64,000 bases of DNA, taken from the NCBI GenBank assembly GCA_963971225.1, contig OZ020267.1, forward strand, positions 54,019,590 through 54,083,589. The letters run 5' to 3'. The stretch comes from Melieria omissa. Taxonomy: Eukaryota; Arthropoda; Insecta; Diptera; Ulidiidae. Below are positions 34,806 to 46,399 of this stretch, one piece after another. Under the pieces are notes generated by a model, which was not told the origin of the DNA, did not search any database, and saw only the letters and a list, made by a program, of their open reading frames with translations. A program made the translations under genes and the position numbers. How positions within the stretch are numbered: position 1 is the stretch's first letter; each line of letters begins with the position of its first letter.

Positions 34806-35420
34806 CACTGCACAACAAAATCAAACTTTTTTTTAAATAACAAGGTTCTGACAACGGATTCTGGTAGAGGGGACCAAAAAAAATATACGTGTATCGGCGT
34901 TTTGAAAGTTTACGTCTGAATTTTTTTTTAGGGGGGGTCAAAGTTTCCCCCTTTTTGCTCATTCTTATGGTGACTCGGCACACGAAAACCATGTAACCTC
35001 ACATTTTAGGTATGTGATGTGTTCAGCATTTTGATGTAAAATACTACGAAGAACATTTTTGTGGAGCATTTTAACCCTGTAACTCCTATTTGTATGGGTC
35101 AATTTGACCCTTCTTTTCTAAAATGCCAAAAATGTCCTGTAAAACAGGACTTTTTAAGGATAAAATGTACCACGATATTATTCGCCATAAAATTCTACGA
35201 TAGGTCTCTGAATACATCAAAGCTCAGATATTAACCTGAACGCCAGAATTAAGCCAAAACTGAAAATGTGTTTAAGTGTTTATTTCGTAGGTACTTATTC
35301 AAAATTAAATAGTACTAAAATGTCCTACAAAACTTGCACGTGGAATAGCAGATGGAAGGGCAACCAATATCCCAAATAACACTGTCAGAACCTTGTTATT
35401 TGTTTTTGTGTTGTGCAGTG
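34806..35420. mobile_element. CACTG-ended MITE, 615 bp, copy 1
   Basis: Inverted ends CACTGCACAACA with the inner arm AAATAACAAGGTTCTGACA occur at both termini, separated by a small length difference. TAA flanks both sides (34803-34805 and 35421-35423), a 3-bp target duplication. CACT(G/A) ends with 3-bp duplications fit CACTA/EnSpm-like or PIF-like elements; which one is undecided. A short hairpin GTCCTGTAAAACAGGAC lies at about 35133-35149. No transposase. Confidence 0.75.
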
Positions 35421-35594
35421 TAATTAAAAACTATAGAGTCAGGGAGGGTAGAAATTCTAACCCGGTGTCCCCTTAGCACGAATCAACATGCCTACCAGAA
35501 AGGTAGATCCACAGAAACGGCCCCATCAGTGCTGGTAGGCAAGATAAAGAAGTCCCCTGGAAGTGAAGGAGATCTGCCTGGCAGGCTTAGAAAT

Positions 35595-36149
35595 TGAAGA
35601 GGCCTTCAACTACACAACCTTCGAAGCGATTGAAACAGCGCTAGAAGACTTCCAGGTGCCTACCACTCTCATTAGATGGATATCATCAATGCTCGAAAGC
35701 AGAGTGATTCGGTCCAGCTAAGGGGGGTAGAGCTCTCTGCAAAAACAGCAAGGGGGTGTACCCAAGGATCTCCGCTGCTGTGGTCTGTGGTCGTTGACGG
35801 ACTAATCCGCTCTCTTACAGAACAGGGACATGAAGTCATTGCATATGCAGACGACCTAGTAATCGTAGTCAGGGGCAGAGATGGACACACCGTCTCAGAC
35901 TTGCTCCAGAACGCGTTGAACACAGTGGAGAGCTGGTGCGTCAGACAGAAACTGTCTGTGAATCCAGACAAGACCATTGTAGTGTCTTTCACTCTTAAAG
36001 GGAAATTAAACTTAAGACAGGTCAGGATCTTTGGTAAAGAACTTAACTACTCGAAGGAGGTTAAGTACCTAAGGATAACTCTAGACAGTAAATTGAACTG
36101 GAGACCCCAGCAAATGTTCGCCAGGATCTCTCAAGGGAAAACCAAGTGA
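35595..36149 (+). pseudogene. reverse transcriptase palm fragment
   Basis: A first frame reads LEIEEAFNYTTFEAIETALE (palm motif A region, catalytic Asp of the usual DIEGAF changed to E) and shifts frame near 35715. The next frame reads LRGVELSAKTARGCTQGSPL, where four residues (normally GGVL) are missing after QG. It then gives AYADDLVIVVRG with the YADD active-site motif, and LSVNPDKTIVVSF. Sequence homologous to RT stops near 36110, where an internal deletion fuses it to RNase H. Confidence 0.85.
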
Positions 36150-36675
36150 TAGTACACTGGATCCCTGCGCACTGTGGGCACGATGGTAATGAGGAAGCGG
36201 ACAGATTGGCAAAGGATGGGGCTGCTGGCCGGCCCTACGGACCTGAACCAATCATAGGTGTTAGCAAGTCTAATTACAGGCATTGTGTTAAACAGGAATT
36301 CATTAATCGAGCAAACCACAAATGGTCGAACACAATGGGGCAACGATGCTCCAAGCTTTTCTTTCCAGCTTACTCGGAAAGGAAATCTAAGTACCTAATT
36401 GACCTAAGCAGAAAGGATCAAGGTGGATGCTAAGTGGATACTATCTGCTAAATATGCATAGGGCGCGTCTGGGACTAACGGACAGCGAGCTTTGCAGATT
36501 TTGTATGGAAGAGGAAGAGACTTCTGTACATATCACAACTGAATGCTTTGCCCTAATACTCGCAAGAAAGCGAATATTAGGGAAGGAGGTAATAGAGACG
36601 AGAGATTTGTCTGAAATGAATCTAAGGAAAATAAAGGAATTCCTAGATAACATTGGAGGACACGAACTCCTCTAG
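36110..36675 (+). pseudogene. LINE RNase H and C-terminal CCHC-like tail
   Basis: ENQVIVHWIPAHCGHDGNEE and ADRLAKDGAA are the last RNase H motifs (His and Asp/Glu region) of a non-LTR polyprotein. After a frame break near 36430, LSGYYLLNMHRARLGLTDSE and LCRFCMEEEETSVHITTECF show the C-x2-C-x7-H-x4-C-type tail seen after RNase H in such elements. Frame breaks and the upstream deletion make it non-functional. Confidence 0.83.
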
Positions 36676-36772
36676 TAACGTAAAGGGACATGACACAATA
36701 GTTCATTACTTGGACGCAGTGTCTCGGGCAGGTGTTGTCCGAATCCCAAATCTAATCTAATCTAATCTAAAG

Positions 36773-38920
36773 AGTCAAAATAAATAAATAAAAATACACC
36801 TATTAGTATAATAAAAAGTCTATTCCATTATATGCTTTCAATTTAAAACTAGTTTCTTCGAAGGAATTTCTCGTTAGATGTTAATGGTATTTTTTTCTAT
36901 TCCTTATACAATTTTTTATCTAAAAATATATATTTGTTTGTAAGAACTTTTTCACTTTTGCAAATTCAGTAAACACCAATAAAACAGTGTGAAGTATTTT
37001 CGAATAAGAAATGCCGCAAATTAAACAAGTTTTTTATGTTTAAAATTGATTTTTTTTAGTAGTCATTAAGTCACTGAATGGAGGGAACGATTTTTTTTAA
37101 TAATATGTAAATTGTGCAATAACTACTAAAACTTTTGTTTATTAAAAAATAAATATTTAATGTTTTCAAATGTACTTTCCGTTTCATTAAAGAGACATCA
37201 ATAATTTGACTATAAAGTAATTTGCCAGTTGAGCGTTGCTCAATTTTTTCTTCAAGGGCTGAATTTTCAAGTTTATCACTTTCTGTTTATTAATATTCAC
37301 AATCACGTTAATTTATATACTTCACTTTCTTTGACAGCAACAGCAGTAAAATGTAAATGTTTCCTTTTTCATACGTTTTCTGCTTTCAGCACTGTAAGAA
37401 AAGTTATTTCTATTCACGACTGTATAATTTTGTTCTCCCTTTCTTCAGCCGATTTTTTGCCAACTTTTTTTATTGCCCAAAGCAATAACGAAAAGCACTA
37501 AAACGTACAAAAACAAATTTAATAAAATAACTTAGTGATAGCTTCTTTTGCAAGAAACATTTTACAAATCTACATACACAGACATACAATTTAAGCGTCG
37601 AAAGGCTGCAAAATTCAATTTTTTTTTCAGTTATTTCTACTGACACAATAGTACAGATCTATTTATTCTATACGGGTACATCTGTACAAGTTTTAACCAT
37701 ACAAGGCAAATCGAGTAAAGAATTTGAGACTGTCTGGCGCTAGAACATTCACCATTTGTTGGCGTTCTTGTCTGCCACTTCTTCCGTTAACGTTTGTTCT
37801 TTTGCTTTGTTTTTTTTTCTAATATTTGATGCCAATTTTGTTTCAATAAAAAATGCTGCTTATGTAAATTTATTAAAAACAATATTTCTAAAAATACACA
37901 CACGTTATGACATACATAGACTAATAGTGTTTGTAATGATATTCATATGCAAAATGAGAGAAGAATGCTGAATGATTTAGAATACAAAAAGTTGAATGAA
38001 GCTGGAGAGTGAATTGAATGATTCCAAAATTATTCTAAAGGTGTGGTTTGATACCGGAACAAATTAATGCGGTGAGTTTAAAGCTAACTTTGGATTTTAG
38101 TTTATTAGATATGATTAGATGTGAAATAGTAGAAGGAGTGAATATTGACATTGATATGGGAAAATGATCTCATGTCAATAATGTTTCTTAAAATATTGCC
38201 ATCTTCTACTCAGTGGATAGACGTCAAAAGAGATAAGTTCTTGTTATTTCTTATAAGAAGACCCGCATCTTGATTCTGACGGTTTAATGCGCTTTAAACT
38301 CAATGCTAACTTATCAGTGAAACTTCACTTTTTTCCCACGTTTTGTCAGCAGTTTACTAAATTCTTTAGGGGATTGCAAAAACTATAAAATTTTCAAAAG
38401 ATACTTTTTATTTGCTTAACTTTAGTTAAGTTAGGACTTGAGCCTAAGAGGCTTCTTATTCCATGCGCCAACCTAACCTTAAGCACTGCGCCGCGGTGGA
38501 CAGTTTGTAATGTTTGTCCACAGATAACTCATCAGTTATGTGTTGAGTCATGTCTGTTATTTTTGGTTCAAAAAATAAAATAAATACTCAACCTTGATTG
38601 ACTTTGAGTTTGTGAAATAGTCATTCTCTGTCTTTGTCATTGAGAAAATGGGGTTTATATATAAATTTTTTATTTATTTATTTATTATAAGAGTTTAAGT
38701 ATTTAATTCTTGCTTGTGACAACTTTGCCGGGCGATGCTGTTGCATATTTATAAAAAAAATTTCTTCAAAATGTCTGTTGTTGCAGCTTAAACTTGTTGC
38801 ATCGATGACTAAAAATGTATTGAAAATTTGTTTATGCAAAAACCTACAAAATAAGCTCATGAAAAGAATACTTGCAACATACAAATTGTTGGACACCCAT
38901 TATAAATAAATAAATATATA
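36773..38920. other. AT-rich non-coding DNA
   Basis: No exon, bounded element or RNA gene could be supported. Confidence 0.5.
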
Positions 38921-38921
38921 T

Positions 38922-41325
38922 AACTAGCTGACCCGGCAAACTTCGTCTCGCCCAAACGGTCCGTTTGTGTGTGATGCCGTAACTCACATACAGTCACTTT
39001 CTTGTATATATATATAGATTTAAGTTATATGGGCGGTTCCAAGCCCCCTTGTTCAATACCCGCACCATCCCGTCTTTCGGAAGGGAAAATGGTAGGTTCG
39101 TACTTAGTTTCATTGCTGTGCCACTCAAAGTTCAGCAAAATATTTGGGTCACAAACAATGCGCCACGCCCCTTGTCTGACGCCCATCAAATCTTATCATT
39201 AGAATGACTCATGTATGAGACGACAGGGTACTAAATTTTAGTGTTGTATGACTTATAATTCCGAAATTATTCCATATTAAAAATTTGAGTTGCATGAGTG
39301 GTGCCCCGCCCCGTTGTCCAAAATCCACCCTATTCACCCTGCCAAAGGACACGACTAAATAATAAGTTTATACCGAGTGTCATTCATGTGAATGCTATAG
39401 TTCAAAAGCTACACCGGAATTTAAAAAGTGCCACGCCCCTTTCCAAAACCCATTAAATTTTATTTGTGGAAAGACACGTTTACGCCATGACACTGTTCCA
39501 AATTTCAATGCTGAGCGACTTATAATTCCGAAGATATTCCATATCAAAAAGTTGTGTTGTATGGGCGGTGCCACGCTTCCTTGTCCAAAATACACCCTAT
39601 TCACCCTGCCAAAAGACACGACTAAATAATAAGTTTATACCGAGTGTCATTGATGTGAATGCTATAGTTCAAAAGCTACACCGGAATTTAAAAAGTGCCA
39701 CGCCCCTTTCCAAAACCCATTAAATTTTATTTGTGGAAAGACACGTTTACGCCATGACACTGTTCCAAATTTCAATGCTGAGCGACTTATAATTCCGAAT
39801 ATATTCCATATCAAAAAGTTGGGTTGTATGGGCGGTGCCACGCCTCCTTGTCCAAAATACACCCTATTCCCCATGCCGAAGGACATGACCAAATCGTTAC
39901 TTTGTACCAAGTGTCGTTGATGTGAATGCTATAGTTCAAAAGTAACACCGGAATTTAAAAAATTCCACGCCCCTTGTCCAACGCCCATTAAATTTTACCA
40001 GTCGAATGACATGCTTACATAATGACAATGTTCCAAATTTCAATACTGAGCGACCTATAATTCTGAAGATATTTCTAATCAACAATTTGCGTTGTATGGA
40101 CGGTGCCACGCCCCCTTGTCTAAAATAAACCCTATTCCCCCTGCCGAAGGACACGACTAAATAATAAGTTTATACCGAGTGTCATTGATGTGAATGCTAT
40201 AGTTCAAAAGCTACACCGGAATTTAAAAAGTGCCACGCCCCTTTCCAAAGCCCATTAAATTTTATTTCTGGAAAGACACGTTTACGCCATGACACTGTTC
40301 CAAATTTCAATGCTGAGCGACTTATAATTCCGAAGATATTCCATATCAAAAAGTTGTGTTGTATGGGCGGTGCCACGCCTCCTTGTCCAAAATAAACCCT
40401 ATTCCCCCTGCCGAAGGACACGACTAAATAATAAGTTTATACCGAGTGTCATTGATGTGAATGCTATAGTTCAAAAGCTACACCGGAATTTAAAAAGTGC
40501 CACGCCCCTTTCCAAAGCCCATTAAATTTTATTTCTGGAAAGACACGTTTACGCCATGACACTGTACCAAATTTCAATGCTATACGACTTATAATTCCGA
40601 AGATATTCCGTATTAAAAAGTTGGCTTGTATGGGCGGCGCCACGCCCCCTTGTCAAAAACCCACCCTATTCTCCCTGTCGAAGGACACGACCAAATCGTT
40701 AGTTTGTACCGAGTTTCACTGATGTGAACGCTATAGTTCGAAAGTTACACCGGAATTTAAAAAGTGCCACGCCCCTTTCCAAAGCCCATTAAATTTTATT
40801 TCTGGAAAGACACGTTTACGCCATGACACTGTACCAAATTTCAATGCTATACGACTTATAATTCCGAAGATATTCCGTATTAAAAAGTTGGCTTGTATGG
40901 GCGGCGCCACGCCCCCTTGTCAAAAACCCACCCTATTCTCCCTGTCGAAGGACACGACCAAATCGTTAGTTTGTACCGAGTTTCACTAATGTGAACGCTA
41001 TAGTTCGAAAGTTACACCGGAATTTAAAAAGTGCCACGCCCCTTGTCCAACGCCCATTAAATTTTACCGGTCGAACAACATGTTTACGCCATGACACTGT
41101 ACCAAATTTCAATGCTATACGACTTATAATTCTGAAGATATTCAATATTAAGGAATTGAGTTGTATGGGCGGTGCCACGCCCCCTTGAATAATGCCACGC
41201 CCCCTATGCTAAGAACCTTCCACACGGTGCCCGTAAACACACACGTAATATTTTATTAAAATAGGTCTGGTGGTTTGGGAGTCTATAGAACACATACGAA
41301 ATTTATTTGATTTTTATATATATAG
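38922..41325. mobile_element. 2.4-kb interspersed element carrying a tandem array
   Basis: The left edge ACTAGCTGACCCGGCAAACT with TTCGTCTCGCC and the right edge GGTTTGGGAGTCTATAGAAC followed by TTTTTATATATATAGAA look like the two boundary motifs of a widespread arthropod interspersed element. The same TATAAATAAAT appears just outside both ends (38901-38911 and 41329-41339), which could be a target duplication, though the flanks are AT-rich. The element class is unknown to me. Its interior is a 267-bp tandem array. Confidence 0.6.
39030..41190 (+). repeat. 267-bp dimeric tandem array, about 8 units
   Basis: ATGGGCGGTGCCACGCC-type starts occur at 39561, 39828, 40096, 40363, 40630, 40897 and 41165 (spacings 267 or 268), with more diverged units to the left. 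Each unit is itself two related halves of about 133 bp, both with GCCACGCCCC, a GACACG block, ATTTCAATGCT/ATGTGAATGCT and a TTATAATTCCGAA/CTATAGTTCAAAA block. Central units are almost identical, so recent homogenisation or expansion is likely. Short minus-strand frames of about 74 codons recur with the array and are treated as by-products. Confidence 0.92.
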
Positions 41326-41397
41326 AATATAAATAAATTATATAAATCTTACGCTGTAAAATATTTGAAGCTGCAATATTTTGATTGCTTCGGATTA

Positions 41398-41890
41398 CAC
41401 TGCATAACACAAAAAAAAAATAACAAGGTTCTGACAACGGATTCTGGTAGAGGGGACCAAAAAAAAAGATAGGTGTATCGGCGTTTTGAAAGCTTACGTC
41501 TGAATTTTTTTTTAGGGGGGTCAAAGTTTTCCCTTCTTGCTCATTCTTATGGTGAATCGGCATACGAAAACCATGTAACCTCACATTTTAGGTATGTGAT
41601 GTGTTCAGCAATTTGATGTAAAATACTACGAAGAACATTTTTGTGGAGCATTTTAACCCTGTAGCTTCTATTTTTATGGGTCAATTTGACCCTTTTTCTC
41701 TAAAATGCCCAAAATGTCCTGTAAAACAGGACATTTTAAGGAAAAACTGTACCACGAAAATATTCGCCATAAAATTCTACTATAAGTCTCTGAATACATC
41801 AAAGCTCAGATATTAACCTGAACGCCAGAATTAAGCCAAAACTGAAAATGTGTTGAAGTGTTTATTTCGTACTTAATCAAAATTTATATT
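41398..41890. mobile_element. CACTG-ended MITE, copy 2 (right end missing)
   Basis: CACTGCATAACACAAAAAAA then ATAACAAGGTTCTGACAACG, ATTCTGGTAGAGGGGACC and the body match copy 1 (34806-35420) at high identity up to about TTTATTTCGTACTTAATCAA. There similarity stops before the right inverted repeat. Confidence 0.8.
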
Positions 41891-44800
41891 AAAAACTTCT
41901 ACAAAAGTGTTATTGGAAACTTTAGCATGAAAAATAAGTCATCTTTATTGTAAAACTTTAATGAGTTATTAGAAATGCTCAGATACTCGGCAACGGCGAC
42001 AGTTCAAATTCAACACTTCCAAAGGTTAAAATTATACTTTTATTGGTTTATTTAGTTATTGAATGGCAAAACATGTTGCATTATTCGGTGTGAAGTGGAC
42101 ATTCAAATGCTTTAAAATTCTTTACGACATAAATTAAAATGCAAATTTAATGGCGCTAACGTATTGAATATTTAAGTATTTGTCAGCAGTTATAATTTGA
42201 TGGGCATTGAAGAAAATGCATGAAGACAGAGAGAGAGAGAGAGGGAGATCAATATTCCAGGGTTGTAGAAGTGTCTGGAACGTTATAATGATTTTAATGC
42301 TGGGTGGATAATGAGTTTTGAATATTCTATGTAAAAGTGCTTTATAAAAGAAGAAGGCAACTTGCGATGATGTCAAATGTTTCGCAGGTTTTTACATTAA
42401 AGTTGGGATTAGTTAAGAATTTTGTGTTAATAAGTTTGGAATATTTTGCACGTTTATCTTCTCGTTTGATGAATACGGTTTTCCATAAAGGAATTTCTTG
42501 AGGTATAAGAACAATCAGTCAAATTTGAGAGAGCTGAGTCTGTTGTAGAGGGGATTAGCACTTCAAACATTGGTTCACAATGAACATTAGGCAATTGATT
42601 TTAATTAGGGAAAAGCCTTCTGCGGCGGTTCTATCTCCTCGTTTGAAGAGAACGCAAAGAAATTTCTTGAGGTATAAAAATATTAAGTCAAGTTTATGGA
42701 ATACAGTGGATCTTTCAGTAATTAATTAATCAAGAACATGAATTCATCGATTTTTGTTGGTAATGGGGGAATATGTCTTCTGCAGATGAAATTCTCTGAA
42801 TAAACCAGATGATCATCGTATAAGGTTGCACTTTCAAATGTTTAGCGCAAACCATTCTTTGTTTTTGTTCGATTCTTATCGATTAGGGCACTAAACACAA
42901 AGCCTTTTTAATAATGGTTGAATAAAATCAAAAAGTGATAATTTTGTATTTTTCCATAAATATGAAATAATTTTTCTGTAACTAAAAAATATTGATACAA
43001 AATGATTGATACCCATTTTAAGCTAAAACTATTCAAAAGTAAAGTAGCTCTAGAACTCGAAAAAATCAACCTTCAGAAAGCTTCCTCCAAGTTTTTCACC
43101 ATTACATAATACAATATACGCAACAATGACCGTCACCACATTTGTGAGATCCCAAGGACTCAGACAATTGGTTACTTCATTAATTAGAAACACGTTTCTT
43201 CGGCACTTTTGACCATTTAGCCAGCGGCAACTTGCTTAGACTCCAACTCGAGTTTGACTTCGCTTCAAATGGTAATTAACAACTTCTGACAAAAATTGTT
43301 GCGCTAATTTGAGAAGTGTGCTTGAAATTCTTGTCCTGTCAACATTTGGTGCCCTTGCAGCAGTCAGCGCTTTGATTAATCAATCGATTTGACATACACT
43401 GCCGTTGGCGACAAGTGTCAGTTTAACGCAGATTAATAGCTTTAAAACAGCAACAACAAAACATCGTAGACATGTTTTTCTGCAACTAGGCCCATTGTGG
43501 GCTTTTTAATAAGCACGGATTACATATTTAGTGAGTTATGAAATATGTTTGAACCAGTTTCAAATAATAACAATGGACCCATAGGCTGAATTACATATGG
43601 GAAAAAAATGCAAAACATTGAATTAAAAATTGTATCAAAAAAACAAAGAAATAATAGTAATAATGAAATCATACTTCGTGTAAACCCTTTATTAAGTCGA
43701 TGACCTTAAGAAAATGAGAAACAAAAACCTAAAGCCGAAAATTATTTTCATATTACTTTGTCTTTTTTCTCATTTTACCGCGTTCGGTTTACTGTTGCCA
43801 TTACCAACTTCGTTTACATTGTTGTTGTTGTTGTTAATGTTGTAGCAGTTGCGGGCTGTAATAAATTACAGCAAAATTACTCACAATCAACACGAAATTT
43901 TCAGCAAGCGAAAAAAAATTGATGGCAAAACCTCTGACCACACCAACCACGCTGTGTGGTTTATGGGAGCATCGAACAGGAGACAGAGGGGGGAACAATG
44001 CAAAGACTGCCAAATGCTAAGAAAAGCGCTGTTACAACAAATTTGTGGTTTTCATTTCGTCGCACCGAGGTGCCAAAACATCAAAAACCACACAAAATCG
44101 AATGTGTAGACATAAAGCAACAAAAACAAAGTTAATGCATAAATTGCAAAAGACACAGGCGAAAAAAGCAACCAAATCAAAAGCAACCAAATTCGAATTC
44201 ACATACATACATACACACATACATAGGCAGACGAAGCAATGGAAGCCGCAACGAAGCAGCCGAGACACCGAAAAAGGGAAAGTAAACGTGCATGGGGAGA
44301 CAAAATGCATAGTGTGGAGCGCGCAGACGCCATAAAATGTCAACAATTTACTAACAAAAACAACAACAGCAACAATGAAACAAATAATCAACACAACAAC
44401 AACAACAAAGGCGAATGCAACCGAACAGAAGTAGGAATGTAGACCAAATGTGTTGTTCACTGCTGACTAACTAACTGACTGACTGACGGACATATAAACG
44501 GACAGACTGGCTGGATGGATGAGGTAAGGTTGGAATCGTTTACTTGTTGTTGTTGCTATTATTATTGTTATTGCAATTTGGTTTAAAAATGTAATGGAAT
44601 GGAACCGTTCGAGCAGCGCGCAACGTTCATTGCCTCGCGACATGAACACGCAATTGCGACTTTTCGATGTTGTTGTTGTTGTTGATGTTGTCTTACATAC
44701 ATATAAACATATTTTATGGGTCACTAGCATAGCGTCACTGCAAAACGCCAATGTGGGTGGCAAACATTCAACGGAAACCGAACGTTTTATGACGATCGAG

Positions 44801-46399
44801 CAGCTGCAACAAAGTTGCTGAGAGAGAGAGAGAGATGTGACAAATGTGAGAGATGCGGCCAATATGACAAAGAAGGTTAAAAATGTGTCAAAAATTTTTA
44901 ATAATACAATAATGATGTCCATATGTATAAATGTTTGAATTGTTTTTGATGCTACAGAAGGCCGACTTCAATTTGCAAAAATTAACACCTCATAAGTTGT
45001 TGTGGCGGCTTCTTTGAGCTTTTGCATGGTGTGGTGGTGTGCATGGTGTGGGAGAATCGGCTGAGTATTACAATGAAATTGTAATAAACGGAAAGATTTT
45101 ATAATTTTAATTTATGAACTGAATGAGTATGGAAGTCTTTGATAAAGCAAAAACAACAAGATACAGTAGTAAAAATAAAATGACAAGAAAAACAAAATAA
45201 TAAAACATTATTATGACACTTTTTGGTAGCCATTCTTTTCATAAATAGTTTCATTGTGAGAAGATGAACGCCTTAATAACGTTTTCAAACTGTTCCTTTG
45301 AACAGTGATCGAAGGCGAAAGTCTTTATCGGGTTTCTGGCCTATGTGCGACTACTTGGTCAGCCAGTGTAACCTAATCTTTTAAAAAATATGACAATAAA
45401 AACCACAATTTGAAATTTCACAAGATCACACATTCAACAAAAAAAAATCAATATTGTCATTTACTACATAAAAAATCCCTTTTTAATTTCGATTATCGTA
45501 TCTCTTTGGAGGCAGCGTAGTAAAATTAAAAAATGCTTCAAAAATATTCAAATAAAATATGAATTAAACTAAACGAACCTTTTTGTTGTGTTTAAATTCA
45601 GCAATTTCACTGCAATTTAGAGGAATTTTCTATTGCTGTAATGTTTGCAGGGTTTTTTGTTGTTGTTGTAAATTTTGTAGTCACATTTCAGCAACACTTG
45701 ACAACAATTTCATTGCTTTTTGTGATGTTGAAGAGATAAAAAAACACTCACACAAACAAAAAACACTTTCAAAAGGCAACAAATGGTTTTTCTTGAAACT
45801 TTATTGTTGTTAGTATTTTTTTTTTTTTTATTTGATTAAATCCGCGTTTTGTATGGCACGTCGAGTATTAGTTTTTTTTCGGTGTTAAGATTTCGTTCAC
45901 TTCTTTTCAGACACTGCAAGATAAGAAACATTTATCAACTTTACATTGGCTGCGCATATTTTGTTACGAAACAACAGGACACATATATGTTGTTGTTGTT
46001 ATTTATAGATTTTAGAACAAAGTTTTTGACAGCATACAAACATAGGGTAAAGGGGCATAATGTGGCAGATTTTTGGATAATTTAATGTAAAATTTTGTAA
46101 TATGTAATAATTATATTATTTTAGAACCAGTGGTGTGCACAGGTTTTTGTTTTGGAGGGGAGCGGTTTCGTACACAATTTGAAGTCCAAACAGTACTAAG
46201 CAAATACAATTTTATCTACTTGCTCTAGTTCTTAACAAGTAGAAGAAGAAGAAGATTTACAATTGTCGTTCAAGTGGAAGTGCTGGCTTTCTGTAGACGC
46301 AACCCTCCCTTATTTACCTCAAATATCTAACAATCAACTTTCTTTTAAGCACTTTTCAACTTTAGAGACAGTTCGGAGATAGTTTGGGTTTTTCACAAC
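41891..46399. other. mostly unique non-coding DNA
   Basis: Contains GA microsatellites at 42228-42243 and 44821-44834, and a decayed 169-bp duplication (AATTTCTTGAGGTATAA at 42492 and 42661). Unique-looking fly DNA with CAA/GTT runs lies at 43180-43460 and 43800-44830, and a MITE end at 46124. The text near 45300-45370 (TGTGCGACTACTTGGTCAGC, TAACCTAATC) resembles a LINE 3' tail. No exon is supported. Confidence 0.4.
46124..46185. mobile_element. left-end fragment of the 133-bp-type MITE
   Basis: CAGTGGTGTGCACAGG followed by TTTTGGAGGGG resembles the left end of the element at 24252-24384. The other end was not found. Confidence 0.4.

Larger units (their letters stand above)
35460..36772 (+). 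mobile_element. LINE fragment with RNase H, 5' truncated and internally deleted
   Basis: The plus strand holds reverse transcriptase palm pieces and an RNase H end from one element, finishing in TCTAATCTAATCTAATCTAA at about 36752, the type of short 3' repeat that ends some I/LOA/R1-group LINEs. The 5' half, including the endonuclease, is missing. Confidence 0.8.

Noticed and set aside
39395..40421. A series of ~74-codon minus-strand frames sharing MSFGRGNRVYFGQG
   Set aside because: They recur with the 267-bp array and reflect repeat structure, not independent genes; no start context or codon bias supports them.
44032..44460. 142-codon minus-strand open frame
   Set aside because: Hydrophobic low-complexity translation of GTT/CAA-rich DNA with no domain, splice context or homologous motif that I recognise.
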